A stretch of DNA of 64,000 bases from Glycomyces buryatensis (GCF_004912275.1 NZ_STGY01000037.1:59140-123139), one strand, 5' to 3'; shown: positions 44,000-53,143, counted from the first letter of the stretch. Made by a program: numbers and translations. The notes: a model not told the origin generated them from the sequence alone.

Positions 44000-45336
44000 C
44001 AGGCCGCCGCCTTCCCGGCGGTGGAAGCGGTGAAGGCCCAGCCGGGGCCGACGTCGAAGGCTCGTTCCCAAGCGGCCATATAGGGCGCCCTTGCCGATGC
44101 CGACGAGGATCGTGGGTCGCGGCGGAAGTCGCGGCGTGGGGACGGGTTCGGACGTGGCCCGTCCGCAGTCGGCCGTGGCCTTCGGGTCGGTTCGGGGTGG
44201 TCGGCGCGGTAGCGGCGGGCTCCGGCCAGGGCTTGTGTGATGGTCCCGGTTCCGATGTACCGCACGGGAGTTGACTGTGGGACTGGCCCCGCCGATGCGA
44301 TTGTGCCGCGTTGAACGGGGATTGGGACGGGCCTTGGTGCAGCGGTGCGGCCGTCGACCGGCGGTTCTTCCTCGCGGAGCGGGCGTGGTGCGGCAATCAG
44401 GCCGAGGCAGGCGACCCACCAGGCCCAGGCGATCAAGTGCGCTAGGCGTTGACGGAACGAGGGCGGATCGGTTTCGTGGTGGGCGGCGGCCAGGTCGGCG
44501 GACTTCGTCATGAACCGCTTGAAGGCCTGCTCGCGGAGCGGCGAGAACCGGGGGGCCTCGCCGTCCTCGGACCCCGCCTGCCGGTCGGCATCGGGCCAGA
44601 ACCGGTTGCGGTCCTTCGGAGTCGGAGTCGGAGTCGGAGTCTGCGGAGGCGGCGGGGTCCCAGCTCCGGCGGATTCGCGGCGGCGGTTGGCGCGCTGGCC
44701 GCCATCAGGAGTTCGCGCGTCGTCGTGGTCGCGCTCGGCGTGGAGCGCCTGGACCTCGGCCTCGCTCCAGCGCCGCACCGACAGCGCCACCACCTCCGAA
44801 TACTCCGGAACGGGCATGTCGGATTCGCTGGGCGGCAATGGATCGGGCAGCTCGTTCCGGCGGTGTCGGCCGGTGCGCCGGTCCGGACGCCAGCCGGAGG
44901 AGCCGAACGGACCCGGGTCGTCGGGGTCGTACGGACGATCGGTGTCGATGATCCAGGTGTCACTGAGGCGGTGCCGCAGGTACATCGGCTCGTAGCGCGG
45001 GCTGACCGGATCGCCGTCCCACGCGGCGGTATCGCAGCAGTCGGGCGAGTGCTGGTAGCGGTAGGCGCCGGACGTGTCGGGATCGGGTGCACCGTCTTCG
45101 AGGAACAGGCGGCGGCCCGCCCAGTCGAAGAAGCCGTCCCCCTGGACGTATTCGAGCGGGTCGCCCGGGCGGACCGGACGGGCGTCGAACCCGACCAGGA
45201 AGCGGAGTCCGGAACTGCCGGAGTCGTCGGGCCGCTCGGGCTGCCTCGATCGAGTGGAGTCGGTGGACGAACCGGCCACAGGGACGTTTCGGCTTGGCGT
45301 GGGCGCCGGGTATTGGCGTACGCTGAGAGAAGCCAT
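43999..45336 (-). CDS. Hypothetical 445-residue protein
   Basis: The protein starts MASLSVRQYPAPTPSRNVPV and its N-terminal half (to about 170) is acidic and Trp/Tyr-rich (VQGDGFFDWAGRRLFLEDGAPDPDTSG, DTWIIDTDRPYDPDDPG). A low-complexity TPTPTPTPKD tract near 235 is followed by a helical region with one hydrophobic segment at about 310-330 (LAHLIAWAWWVACLGLIAA), then a basic Pro/Arg-rich tail. GGAAGG lies upstream. No family is recognised. It may be a membrane-tethered lineage-specific protein; it is coupled to the two genes after it. Confidence 0.6.
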   Translation of the reverse strand: MASLSVRQYPAPTPSRNVPVAGSSTDSTRSRQPERPDDSGSSGLRFLVGFDARPVRPGDPLEYVQGDGFFDWAGRRLFLEDGAPDPDTSGAYRYQHSPDCCDTAAWDGDPVSPRYEPMYLRHRLSDTWIIDTDRPYDPDDPGPFGSSGWRPDRRTGRHRRNELPDPLPPSESDMPVPEYSEVVALSVRRWSEAEVQALHAERDHDDARTPDGGQRANRRRESAGAGTPPPPQTPTPTPTPKDRNRFWPDADRQAGSEDGEAPRFSPLREQAFKRFMTKSADLAAAHHETDPPSFRQRLAHLIAWAWWVACLGLIAAPRPLREEEPPVDGRTAAPRPVPIPVQRGTIASAGPVPQSTPVRYIGTGTITQALAGARRYRADHPEPTRRPRPTADGPRPNPSPRRDFRRDPRSSSASARAPYMAAWERAFDVGPGWAFTASTAGKAAA

Positions 45337-45679
45337 GGGAGGTTACCTTCCATTGCTGTGAAGGTGGGCCGCCAATCTGTTTGGCGATAGAAGGGGCGGC
45401 CCACCGGACCATATGCAGTTGTGGCTTTTGGAATCGCGCACTGCGCGTCTTCGAACTATGACACAGGCGCGCAAGTTGATCCAGTTACGACACGCGCCGC
45501 TTTCACTTCTCGCACTTACGTGTCTAGAAGATTTTCCTTACGACGTTCGAAGACGAATCGGGCCGGGAGCTTTGCTCCCGGCCCGATCTGCTTGCACCGC
45601 AATATATATGACCAGAAAGGCCCTGACAATGACTCAGTGGACGGCGCAGCCGATTGTGACTTTGTCGACTAAGTGACTA
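45337..45679. other. Intergenic region with a terminator hairpin
   Basis: About 340 bp that is AT-richer than its surroundings. It holds the terminator at 45556-45586, the end of the ESX-like operon, and probably the promoter of the 445-residue gene. No gene was seen. Confidence 0.5.
45556..45586. terminator. Terminator of the ESX-like operon
   Basis: A perfect 14-bp stem (ATCGGGCCGGGAGC / GCTCCCGGCCCGAT) with a TTT loop, about 95 bp past the last gene of the minus-strand operon. Confidence 0.8.
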
Positions 45680-47368
45680 TCAGCCCAGGGCCGACTCGTA
45701 GTCGTCCTTGCTGGCCTCGCCGGTTTCCGACTTCTCGGAGTCCTTGGGCTCCTTCGACTCCTCGGACTGCTCCGATTCGGAGGTCTGGGTTTCGGCCTCC
45801 GCGTCCGCCTCGGCCTCCTCCTGCTGCTGGAGCTCGTCGAGCTGTTCGTGGATCTCGACCCTCTCGGCGTCGGTCTCCGCCTCCTCGAGGTCTTGGCGCA
45901 GCAGCGTCTCCTCGTCCAGGTTCTGCTGCTCCCAGGCCTCCTTGCCCTCTTCGACGGTGTAGTCCTCGATGGCCTGGTCCATGCCCGGGGTCATGTACTC
46001 GACGAGGTCTTCGGGGATATTGGCGCCCACCGGCTTCGGGTTGCCGTTCTCGTCGAGCGGCGGCTTCCAGTCGGGGTCGTTCGAGGGGAACTTGTCCTTG
46101 AGGTGCTCGGGGGCGTGCTTCGCCAGCTCCGGCGGGATCGACTCGGGGTCGTTCTCGGCGATCTCCTCCCACTTCTCCGGTGGGATAGCCTCGGCCATCG
46201 CCTTCCACTCCTCCTCGGGAATGGTCGCGACCAGGTAGGGGTCCAGCACCTTCGAGCCGTCGGGCATCTCGGTCACCGCGGTCTCGGAGTCGTCGACCTC
46301 TTCCTCGGGCTTCTCCTCTTCCTTCGGCTCCTCCTCGGGCTGGCCGCCGCCCCCGCCGCCGCTGGGGCTGCCGCCTCCACCGCTGGAACCGCCGCCGCCG
46401 GTCGAGCCGCCACCACCCCCGCCGCTGTCGTCCTTGCCCTTCTTGTCGCTTCCGCTGTCGTCCTTCGCGCCCGCATTGCGGATGTTCTCGGCCGACTGGG
46501 TCCAGACGCTCTCGAGGTCGCTGAACCCGGTCTCGAGCTCCGACAGGTCCTGCAGGGCCGAGTCGACGTCTGATTCCATCTGCCCGAGCCGTTCCTCGAC
46601 CTCGCCGTAAGCGGTGGTGGCCCGGTCGTTGATCTCGTTGATGGCGATCGGGATCCCCGGAGGGAAGGGGACGGCGAACTGGAGGGCCGCCGCCATGATC
46701 CACGTGCATTCCTCGACGGTGCTGGTGATCTTCTCGATGACTTCGGCGCGGCCCTCGGCGACGATCTGCGCGATGCCGTCGATCGTGCCGGACGCGCTGG
46801 TGGCGAGCTCACCCGCCTTGAGCAGGGACGTGGCGAAGGCGCTCGCGATTTCGCGGAACGTGTCGCCGGCATCGCCCTCCCAGGCGTCATTGGAGCTGGT
46901 GGAGCCGCTCTCCAAGGACTCGCCGATGGTGGTCAGGTCCGTGCCGATCTTCTTCCAGTCCTCGATCAGCTGCTTGATCGCGTCCGCGTCGCACTTGAGC
47001 AGGTCGATCGGCGACTGAAGCTCCTTGATGGAGTCGAGGAAGCCGATGATCTGGCCGGGAACCCAGAGGAACGCGTCGATGGCCATGCTGATCAGGTCGC
47101 CGACGGCGTCGATCGCGCCCTCCGCGAGCCACGTGAGCCCCTCGTTGATGCCGTTGACGACGTCAGCTGCACCGTGGAGCAGGGCTCCGTTGACGCTCGC
47201 CGGGATGCTCGCGACGACCCCCGCGGCATCGATTCCGGCATTCGCGATGTCGCCGACCGTGTCGAGTCCGACCGCGTCGAACCCGGCGTTCGCCACATCG
47301 CCGGCCGTATCGGCGACATCGCGGATGCCATCACCGACGCTGTCGGCAACGTCTCCAAGAAAATCCAT
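45680..47368 (-). CDS. Large WXG100-like protein, probable type VII substrate
   Basis: The 562-residue protein has an N-terminal amphipathic stretch of recurring units (VGDGIRDVADTAGDVANAG, VGDIANAGIDAAG), a hydrophobic region (about 75-115), and a WXG100-like helical core with WEGDAGDTF near residue 163. A Gly/Ser-rich linker lies at about 315-345. The C-terminal third is highly acidic (Glu-rich repeats, ending SKDDYESALG). No toxin domain is recognisable. It may be a secreted structural protein or a scaffold. It is the last gene of the operon, 5 bp after the small WXG-like gene. Confidence 0.75.
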   Translation of the reverse strand: MDFLGDVADSVGDGIRDVADTAGDVANAGFDAVGLDTVGDIANAGIDAAGVVASIPASVNGALLHGAADVVNGINEGLTWLAEGAIDAVGDLISMAIDAFLWVPGQIIGFLDSIKELQSPIDLLKCDADAIKQLIEDWKKIGTDLTTIGESLESGSTSSNDAWEGDAGDTFREIASAFATSLLKAGELATSASGTIDGIAQIVAEGRAEVIEKITSTVEECTWIMAAALQFAVPFPPGIPIAINEINDRATTAYGEVEERLGQMESDVDSALQDLSELETGFSDLESVWTQSAENIRNAGAKDDSGSDKKGKDDSGGGGGGSTGGGGSSGGGGSPSGGGGGGQPEEEPKEEEKPEEEVDDSETAVTEMPDGSKVLDPYLVATIPEEEWKAMAEAIPPEKWEEIAENDPESIPPELAKHAPEHLKDKFPSNDPDWKPPLDENGNPKPVGANIPEDLVEYMTPGMDQAIEDYTVEEGKEAWEQQNLDEETLLRQDLEEAETDAERVEIHEQLDELQQQEEAEADAEAETQTSESEQSEESKEPKDSEKSETGEASKDDYESALG

Positions 47369-47373
47369 AATGG

Positions 47374-47718
47374 TCAGAGCTCCCCGGTCAGCGCGGTCAG
47401 GTCGTCGGCCGCCGCCTTGTCGGACGACTCATAGGAGTCGCTGGTGTCTTCGAGGGCCTTGGCCAGCGCCTCGGCGAAGTCCGATGCCGCCAGGAGGGCC
47501 TTCTCGGCGGTCTCGTCGAACCCTTTCAGGGATGGCGGAATGAGATTGGCCAGGTACTCGCTGAACGCGTTCTCCGAACTCAGAGTCGAGCTCACGGCCG
47601 CCTGCGCGACGTCCTGCAGGGGGTCGGCGACGTCGCCGCGGGTGGCGGTGGCGACCTTCCTGACCCCCTCGGGCTCGACGGAGACCTTCTTGCCGGCCTT
47701 GAAACTTTTGGTAGTCAT
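47374..47718 (-). CDS. Small WXG100-like/type VII-associated protein
   Basis: The 114-residue helical protein has a basic N-terminus (TTKSFKAGKKVSVEPEGVRK) and a C-terminal helix (FAEALAKALEDTSDSYESSDKAAADDL) typical of ESX-associated helical hairpins. The ATG overlaps the preceding stop codon (ATGA). It is likely to pair with the 562-residue neighbour. Confidence 0.7.
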   Translation of the reverse strand: MTTKSFKAGKKVSVEPEGVRKVATATRGDVADPLQDVAQAAVSSTLSSENAFSEYLANLIPPSLKGFDETAEKALLAASDFAEALAKALEDTSDSYESSDKAAADDLTALTGEL

Positions 47719-48137
47719 CGCTGACCTTCTTCGCCTTTGGCTTCCGAGGCCGCGGTGAACGCCTTCACCGCGGCCGAGTCGGCGCCCATGGTCTCGGTCA
47801 TGACCTCTCTGGTCTGCTCGGCGGCCTCCTGTCGGGCCCGCTCATACGTCTCCTGGGCGACCTGTGTCATCCACTCGGGAGAGGCCTGCCGTATCGCCCG
47901 TCCGAATCGGATGTCGAGGAGCTGGCCCGAGGCGCCGACCGTCATGCTGACCTCGCCGTTGTCGCTGACGACGGTCGCTTGGATCGCGGAGACCTTGCTC
48001 GCGGATTCGGCGGCTCGCTCCTGCACCGTGCTCATGCGCTGCTGGAAGCCCTCCATGAAACCGTGGATATCGGTCAACGCCGAGGGTCGGTTGCCGGATC
48101 CGTTCGGGCTGTCTTGCAAGGGGGATTGGGCGCTCAT
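47715..48137 (-). CDS. YbaB/EbfC-like DNA-binding family protein
   Basis: The 140-residue protein has the YbaB-like core (MSTVQERAAESASKVSAIQATVVSDNGEVSMTVGASGQLLDIRFGRA) with a long helix on each side. Actinobacterial ESX loci often carry such YbaB-like proteins. The start is taken as ATG 48137 with GAAGGC upstream; ATG 48191 or 48215 would add 18 or 26 residues. Confidence 0.75.
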   Translation of the reverse strand: MSAQSPLQDSPNGSGNRPSALTDIHGFMEGFQQRMSTVQERAAESASKVSAIQATVVSDNGEVSMTVGASGQLLDIRFGRAIRQASPEWMTQVAQETYERARQEAAEQTREVMTETMGADSAAVKAFTAASEAKGEEGQR

Positions 48138-48308
48138 GTTGCCTTCCTCAGGCTTCAACCGGGTGGTGAGAGGACCTAACAATTCTGACATAGTCGTGCC
48201 ACCGCTACAGTTCATGCTGTAGTCGGATGAATCGCGGTCGCCGAGTGGGCATCCGGGACGGGTGATGCGCTGGTCACCCGACCCGGACGAGATAGTCCCT
48301 AATGGATT

Positions 48309-48713
48309 TCAGTGCTTCAGCTTGTCGATGAGATCGAGGATCTTGTTGGCGAGGTCGGCGAACACCGTGAGGTCCTTGGTGAGGTCGACGATGGCCTGCG
48401 CCGTGCGGCGCAGCATGCTGGGGCGGTTGTGCTTCGAGAGGCCTTCCTCCAGTTCGTCGATGACCTCCTCGACTTCGGCTCGCTTCTCGCCCAGGTCCGC
48501 GGCATGGGCTTCGAGCAGCTCGCGCATCTGCTCGACGAGGTGGCCCAGCTGTTCGAGCGACCGGTCCCCGCCGTCGGCGCCGTAGAACCGGACGCTGTTG
48601 TTCTCGCCGATGGCGCCGATGTAACCCGTGGCCTGGTCGCCCATCGCCGCGACCTTGCCCTCGCCGTGGTTGTGGTAGCCGCCGGAGATGGTCATCTTGT
48701 CCTCATCGCTCAT
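48309..48713 (-). CDS. Small coiled-coil protein with Gly-rich N-terminal motif
   Basis: The 134-residue protein opens with MTISGGYHNHGEGKVAAMGD and ATGYIGAIGENNSVRFYG, a Gly/Ile beta-turn pattern also found at the ends of the two neighbouring gene products. The rest is a coiled coil (about 55-130, rich in Leu, Glu and Lys). It overlaps the upstream membrane-protein gene by 4 bp (ATGA). Unknown family; likely an interaction partner of its neighbours. Confidence 0.7.
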   Translation of the reverse strand: MSDEDKMTISGGYHNHGEGKVAAMGDQATGYIGAIGENNSVRFYGADGGDRSLEQLGHLVEQMRELLEAHAADLGEKRAEVEEVIDELEEGLSKHNRPSMLRRTAQAIVDLTKDLTVFADLANKILDLIDKLKH

Positions 48714-50443
48714 TTCGAGTCTCCCGTGCCGATCGTGACCTGGTTGCTGCTGCCGACTGCGCCGATGTTCCCCGAAGCGCCCGCGCCCACGGCGGCGACA
48801 GGACCGTTGATCACGGTGCTGTTGTTGATGATGCTGGTGGACTTCGCTTCGAACTCGGCGACGTCGACCTTGTCGGAGAGGAAGTCCCGCACCAACCTCA
48901 TGAGCTGGCGCTCGAGTACCTTCCCGAACTTGACCGCGTCCCGTTCCTGGAAGTAGTGCTGCACATCCGAGTCAGTGCCCAGATACCGGACGCTGACTCG
49001 CGCACCGTAGTCCGTGGAGGCCGACTGCGGGTCCTGGAGATCCGTCCGCAGCCTCGACGCGCCGATCGCGTTTCCGATCTCACGGAACAAGATTGCGGGT
49101 GCCTGTCCGACTTCGCCCGGTAGCCGTCCGATCCCGCGCAGCACGTCCATGACGACGGCGTTCGGTCCCATCTCGCTCTTGTTGCCGAAGACGTGGTATT
49201 CGTTCCGGGTGGGGGGCAGCACCAGATGGCTGAACTCCAAGTACAGGGTCTGGCCCTGCAGCGCGGCGTGGGCGAACACCGTGGTGACCAGTTCGCCGTC
49301 CCAGGCCCGCACCTGGCACTTGATGTAGTTGCGGATGATGGTGTTGGGGTCGTTGCAGCTGTCGGCCCAGGAGTATCCGGGGAGGTGCTGCGTCGAATTG
49401 ACCGGGCCGTTCGCGTCGACGCCGGCGATCCAGGCCTCGTTGGTGACGCTCAAACCCTGAATGTGCTTGGTGTGACCGGCATCCTGGCCGAGCGCGCTGA
49501 GCCCTTCACCGATGTGCTGAGTCAGCTCGGCGGCGGTGAAACCGGGCCAGGGGCCGGGGTCCGTCCGGCCGTCGACCGGCGTCAGGGTCAATGCCAGGCT
49601 CCAGGTTCGCCGCAGATCCCCCGCGTAGTTGAACGGGTAGTAGCCGGAATAGCAGGTGACGTCGCCGGCCTCGGCATTCTGGATATGGGCCAGCCGTGCG
49701 TCGGCCCTGATCGAGTCCGGTCCCACCATCTGAGTCCTCAGGCGGAGGATCCAGGAACGCCGTATGGCGGCGAACGTTCCTACGACGCCCGCGAACAGCA
49801 GCGCCCACGGCAAGGCCCGTCCGAAACTTGCGTCACCGCTGCCCGATGTGGAGGTTGAACCACTCGATGACGAGCCGAGTCCGTCGCCGGAGAGCAAGGA
49901 CGTCAGGAGGGCCATCACGGATCCGGCGAATAGGACAAAGACAAACACGCACAGAACGAGCAGCAGCAGTATGCCGCCGGTCATCCGGCGGAGGCTGATC
50001 GACGAGCCGTCCTTGATCCAGGTGGCGGCGTTTCTGACGGTGCGCAGCAGCACCTTGAACAGCTGCCATCCCAGGAGCAGGCCGATCAGTACGAACACCG
50101 CCGGCCAGGAGACCGCCAGCGCGAGGAGGAAGAGCCCCACGATGGTGATCGCCTGGAACAGGTCGAGGTACATCGCCCGTTTGCAGTGATACAGCACGGA
50201 AGCCGAGTCCACGCCGACCGACGGCGCGACGGCGTGCTCGGGCTGGTTGTAGACGTGTTTGAGGGCGGCGCGGCGAAAGTCCCGATCCAGGTAGGCCGCC
50301 ACCCATAGATGCCGGGTGGCCTGGCTGGGGGCCGGCGGAAGCTGGTGGTTCTGCGTCGGCGCCGCTGTCGCCGTCGCGGGTGGAGTCGCGGGCGGAGTCG
50401 GCGGCGGCGACTGGTTCTCGAACTGGGGTTGCTGCTGCGTCAT
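48710..50443 (-). CDS. Membrane protein of the ESX-like operon
   Basis: The 577-residue protein has a Pro/Ala-rich disordered N-terminus (about 1-45), a conserved-looking segment (HLWVAAYLDRDFRRAALKHVYNQP), then two membrane helices (about 98-135), a further pair near 170-195, and one near 215-232. A soluble C-terminal domain (about 245-540) follows. The tail ends in VAAVGAGASGNIGAVGSSNQ, the motif shared with its neighbours. AAGGAG precedes the ATG. No family is known; it could anchor the complex at the membrane. Confidence 0.75.
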   Translation of the reverse strand: MTQQQPQFENQSPPPTPPATPPATATAAPTQNHQLPPAPSQATRHLWVAAYLDRDFRRAALKHVYNQPEHAVAPSVGVDSASVLYHCKRAMYLDLFQAITIVGLFLLALAVSWPAVFVLIGLLLGWQLFKVLLRTVRNAATWIKDGSSISLRRMTGGILLLLVLCVFVFVLFAGSVMALLTSLLSGDGLGSSSSGSTSTSGSGDASFGRALPWALLFAGVVGTFAAIRRSWILRLRTQMVGPDSIRADARLAHIQNAEAGDVTCYSGYYPFNYAGDLRRTWSLALTLTPVDGRTDPGPWPGFTAAELTQHIGEGLSALGQDAGHTKHIQGLSVTNEAWIAGVDANGPVNSTQHLPGYSWADSCNDPNTIIRNYIKCQVRAWDGELVTTVFAHAALQGQTLYLEFSHLVLPPTRNEYHVFGNKSEMGPNAVVMDVLRGIGRLPGEVGQAPAILFREIGNAIGASRLRTDLQDPQSASTDYGARVSVRYLGTDSDVQHYFQERDAVKFGKVLERQLMRLVRDFLSDKVDVAEFEAKSTSIINNSTVINGPVAAVGAGASGNIGAVGSSNQVTIGTGDSK

Positions 50444-50488
50444 GTCATCTCCTTGAGAGAGGTATTGCGGGTGGTGACCGGGCGGGGC

Positions 50489-51310
50489 CTACATCTGGAC
50501 GCGGCCGTGGTCGCCGATGATGCCGATCTTGGAGTTGCCGTTGTCCCCTATGACGCCGGTGACGTGGGGGAGCTGCCTGGCCGGTTCCGAATCGGCCGGC
50601 CGGGCTTCGGATCGAGCCGGACCCTCCGACTCGGCGGCCTCCGGCGGGTAGGGACCGGCCAGTCCGAATTTCAGGAGGTCGCCGGAGAGGGTGGGCACGT
50701 GCAGGTGGGCGTCGGTGTGAAAGCCCTTGTCGGCCATCTCGATGCGGACCTTCACGAACTCCGACTCCCGCAGCCAGAGCGGGTTGGAGCGCACCGTGAA
50801 GGTCACCGCTTCGGGAGACAGCGCGACCGACAGGAAGGTCACGGCGGCATCGGAGTGCGCCAGCGCCGTCCTCGCGGGCGCGGAATCGGCGAGGCGGCAG
50901 GCGGTGATGATCGGTTCGTTCGGGGCGATGTCGATGCGCGGGTCGTCGATGTTCGACACCGGTCCGATCGCCAACCCCATTCGCATTCGGACATTGAGCC
51001 CGCTGCGCTGGTGGAGTTCGCGCAGGCCGCTCTGCAACGCGGCGGGAATGCGGTCGACGATCGCCCCCAGGTGCTCCTCGTGGAAGCCCGTCACGATGCC
51101 GTCGCCGGCGTTCTGCTCGAAGACGCGCCGGTGCCAGGCTTCGGCCAGGCCGCTGCGGGTGAACGCCTCGGCGGTCGCGTCGCGGAAGGCGACGGCCACC
51201 CGATTGCGTTCGGGATCGGTGAGGCTGCTGAACCGGCGGACGTCGAGCGCCATCGCCACCAGGTTTCGCGATTCGGGGCTTGATCGCCAATGGATGGTTG
51301 GCTTGCTCAT
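50489..51310 (-). CDS. Nucleotide-cyclase-like domain protein
   Basis: The 273-residue protein has a class III adenylyl/guanylyl-cyclase-like homology domain (about 18-190): MALDVRRFSSLTDPERNRV, FEQNAGDGIVTGF and NVRMRMGLAIGPV. Only one clear metal-Asp position (GDG) is seen and the second is not obvious, so catalysis is uncertain. The C-terminus carries a disordered Glu/Pro segment and ends VTGVIGDNGNSKIGIIGDHG, matching the motif of the next two genes. AGGAG precedes ATG 51310; GTG 51316 is an alternative. Confidence 0.7.
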   Translation of the reverse strand: MSKPTIHWRSSPESRNLVAMALDVRRFSSLTDPERNRVAVAFRDATAEAFTRSGLAEAWHRRVFEQNAGDGIVTGFHEEHLGAIVDRIPAALQSGLRELHQRSGLNVRMRMGLAIGPVSNIDDPRIDIAPNEPIITACRLADSAPARTALAHSDAAVTFLSVALSPEAVTFTVRSNPLWLRESEFVKVRIEMADKGFHTDAHLHVPTLSGDLLKFGLAGPYPPEAAESEGPARSEARPADSEPARQLPHVTGVIGDNGNSKIGIIGDHGRVQM

Positions 51311-51412
51311 GCGCACTCCTAGTGGGGATTGCCGTCGTACTGGGGCGTCGGACTGATTCCCATCCTCTGGGCCCGGGCCGTGGGCTGCTGTCCAGACTTG
51401 AACAAACTAGAA

Positions 51413-51428
51413 AGTGTTTGATGTCACA
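51413..51428. promoter_or_regulatory. Possible Crp-type site upstream of the ESX-like operon
   Basis: AGTGT-TTGATG-TCACA matches the TGTGA-N6-TCACA consensus at 8 of 10 half-site positions. It lies between the Crp-like gene and the cyclase-like gene it could control. It is weak evidence on its own. Confidence 0.3.
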
Positions 51429-51429
51429 A

Positions 51430-52104
51430 TCAGGTTGCGCTGGCTCGTCGAGCCACGGCCGTGAGGTCGGTGAGGGTGAGCGGCGCCGGCTGGGTTCGGA
51501 CCAGTCCTTTGGTTCGCCAGAGCTTGAGCAGCTGTGCGACCGAACTGCGGGACACTCCGAGGGCGGACGCGATCTGATCCTGCGTCAACGGCACCGTGGG
51601 AACATCGCCGTCCGGGGCCGCCTCCACGGTCTCCAGGAACAGCTGGGCCATGCGCTTCTCGGTACCGAGATTGGCGGTGCGCCACATCCTGGCGGTGTTC
51701 TCGCGGGCCTTGCCGAGCATGTAGTGCTGCAAGGCGTTCCCCAGTCCGGCGCTCTCGATGTACTGCCCGAAGGCTCGTGCGTTCAGTACGGCCACCGCGC
51801 CGTGCTCGAGGGCCCACACCGAGGCCACGTGCTCGGAGCCGTCGCCGTGGGCGTACTCGCCGAGGAGGTCGCCGGGACCTCGCACGGCGATGAGCGTTTC
51901 GGTTCCGTCCTGATCGGTGTAGACGACGCGCACCCGGCCCCGGCGAACGGCGTACACCGTTCGGCTGCGAACGCCCTGCTCGATCAGCCGCCTTCCGGAG
52001 ACGATCTCCCGATGCGTGCCGCGTTCCAGCAGCCGACTCCATTGCGGCGCTGTGGCCAGTGCTTGAAACCCGCGGGCGACGGGGAGGAGCGGGGGCCGGG
52101 ACAT
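51430..52104 (-). CDS. Crp/Fnr-family transcriptional regulator
   Basis: The 224-residue protein (ATG 52104) has an N-terminal cyclic-nucleotide-binding domain (about 25-130: GRRLIEQGVRSRTVYAVRRGRVRVVY, then GPGDLLGEYAHGDGSEHVASV). The C-terminal winged helix is about 150-222 (LTQDQIASALGVSRSSVAQLLKLWRTKGLV). The phosphate-binding cassette is not a perfect cAMP consensus, so the ligand is uncertain. It precedes a cyclase-like gene and probably controls the operon that follows. A longer start at 52239 would overlap ispE. Confidence 0.85.
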   Translation of the reverse strand: MSRPPLLPVARGFQALATAPQWSRLLERGTHREIVSGRRLIEQGVRSRTVYAVRRGRVRVVYTDQDGTETLIAVRGPGDLLGEYAHGDGSEHVASVWALEHGAVAVLNARAFGQYIESAGLGNALQHYMLGKARENTARMWRTANLGTEKRMAQLFLETVEAAPDGDVPTVPLTQDQIASALGVSRSSVAQLLKLWRTKGLVRTQPAPLTLTDLTAVARRASAT

Positions 52105-52210
52105 CAACCATTGATATACGCGGCCGACCCGGTTGTCTGTCGCAATTCCGACAGTGAAGGAGTGAATCCCGCCATCCCACTCGGCTTTCCCAGGGGATCG
52201 ACGGGTTCGA

Positions 52211-53143
52211 TCAAGCGGCTGGTCCGGGTACCGGTCCATTCGCAATGTGGACGCTCTTCGCCCCGCCGCGCATGCGCATCCGCCGTGCCAGCGCCATGGC
52301 GTGCTTGACGTCTGAGGCCAGGAACAACACCGTCGGACCCGACCCCGAGACGTGCGCGGCCAGCGCGCCCTCCTCAAGCCCCCCGTGCATGAGCGACGCC
52401 AGCTGCGGGCGCAGGCTCACCGCCGCGGCCTCCATGTCGTTGACCAGCAGCCGCGACAGTTCGTCGGCGCCGATGCCGGACTCGAAGGCCCGCACGATCT
52501 GGTCGACGTCCGCGGAGAACCGGCCGATGCCGTCCTCGCGCAGCCGGTCGACCTCCTTGAAGCACTCCGGAGTGGAAATCTGCGTATCGGTGGTCGCCAC
52601 GACCCAGTGCCACGAACCGCCCACCTCGACGCGGGTCAGCTCCTCGCCTCGGCCCGCGCCCACGGCAGTGCCGCCCTTGAGACAGAAGGGGACGTCGGAG
52701 CCCAGGCCGGCGGCGAGGCGGTGCATCTCGGCGTCGCCGATCTCGATCTCCCACAGTCTCGAGCAGGCCACGAGCGTCGCGGCCGCGTCGGCCGAGCCGC
52801 CCGCCAGGCCCCCCGCGACCGGGATGCGCTTGTTGAGGTGGATGCGCACGTCGGGGTCCACGCTGCCGTAGATCGCGATGAGCTTGGCGGCCTTGACCGC
52901 TAGGTTCTCGTCGCCTCTGGGGAGGATGTCGGCGCCCTCGCCCGAGATCGTCAGTTCGATGCCCGGCTCCTCGCGCCGCTCCACGGTGACCGTGTCGTAC
53001 AGCGAGATGGACTGGTAGACCGTGGAGAGGGCGTGGAATCCGTCCGCACGGGCGTCCCCGACTCCCAGGTGCGGGTTGATCTTGGCGGGGACGTCGACGG
53101 AAACCGCCGCGCTGGGCGCGGCGGGCGCGGTCTGTCCGGTCAC
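52211..53143 (-). CDS. ispE: 4-diphosphocytidyl-2-C-methyl-D-erythritol kinase
   Basis: The 310-residue GHMP kinase phosphorylates CDP-methylerythritol in the MEP isoprenoid pathway. It has VDVPAKINPHLGVGDARADGFHAL at the start, the ATP motif KRIPVAGGLAGGSADAAATL and the C-terminal HVSGSGPTVLF. It overlaps rsmA by 4 bp. The order prfC-rsmA-ispE on one strand is consistent with one transcript. Confidence 0.96.
   Translation of the reverse strand: MTGQTAPAAPSAAVSVDVPAKINPHLGVGDARADGFHALSTVYQSISLYDTVTVERREEPGIELTISGEGADILPRGDENLAVKAAKLIAIYGSVDPDVRIHLNKRIPVAGGLAGGSADAAATLVACSRLWEIEIGDAEMHRLAAGLGSDVPFCLKGGTAVGAGRGEELTRVEVGGSWHWVVATTDTQISTPECFKEVDRLREDGIGRFSADVDQIVRAFESGIGADELSRLLVNDMEAAAVSLRPQLASLMHGGLEEGALAAHVSGSGPTVLFLASDVKHAMALARRMRMRGGAKSVHIANGPVPGPAA

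Noticed and set aside
45413..45676. Plus-strand small gene in the gap before the ESX-like operon
   Set aside because: The frame crosses the terminator hairpin, has no ribosome-binding site and no protein-like composition.
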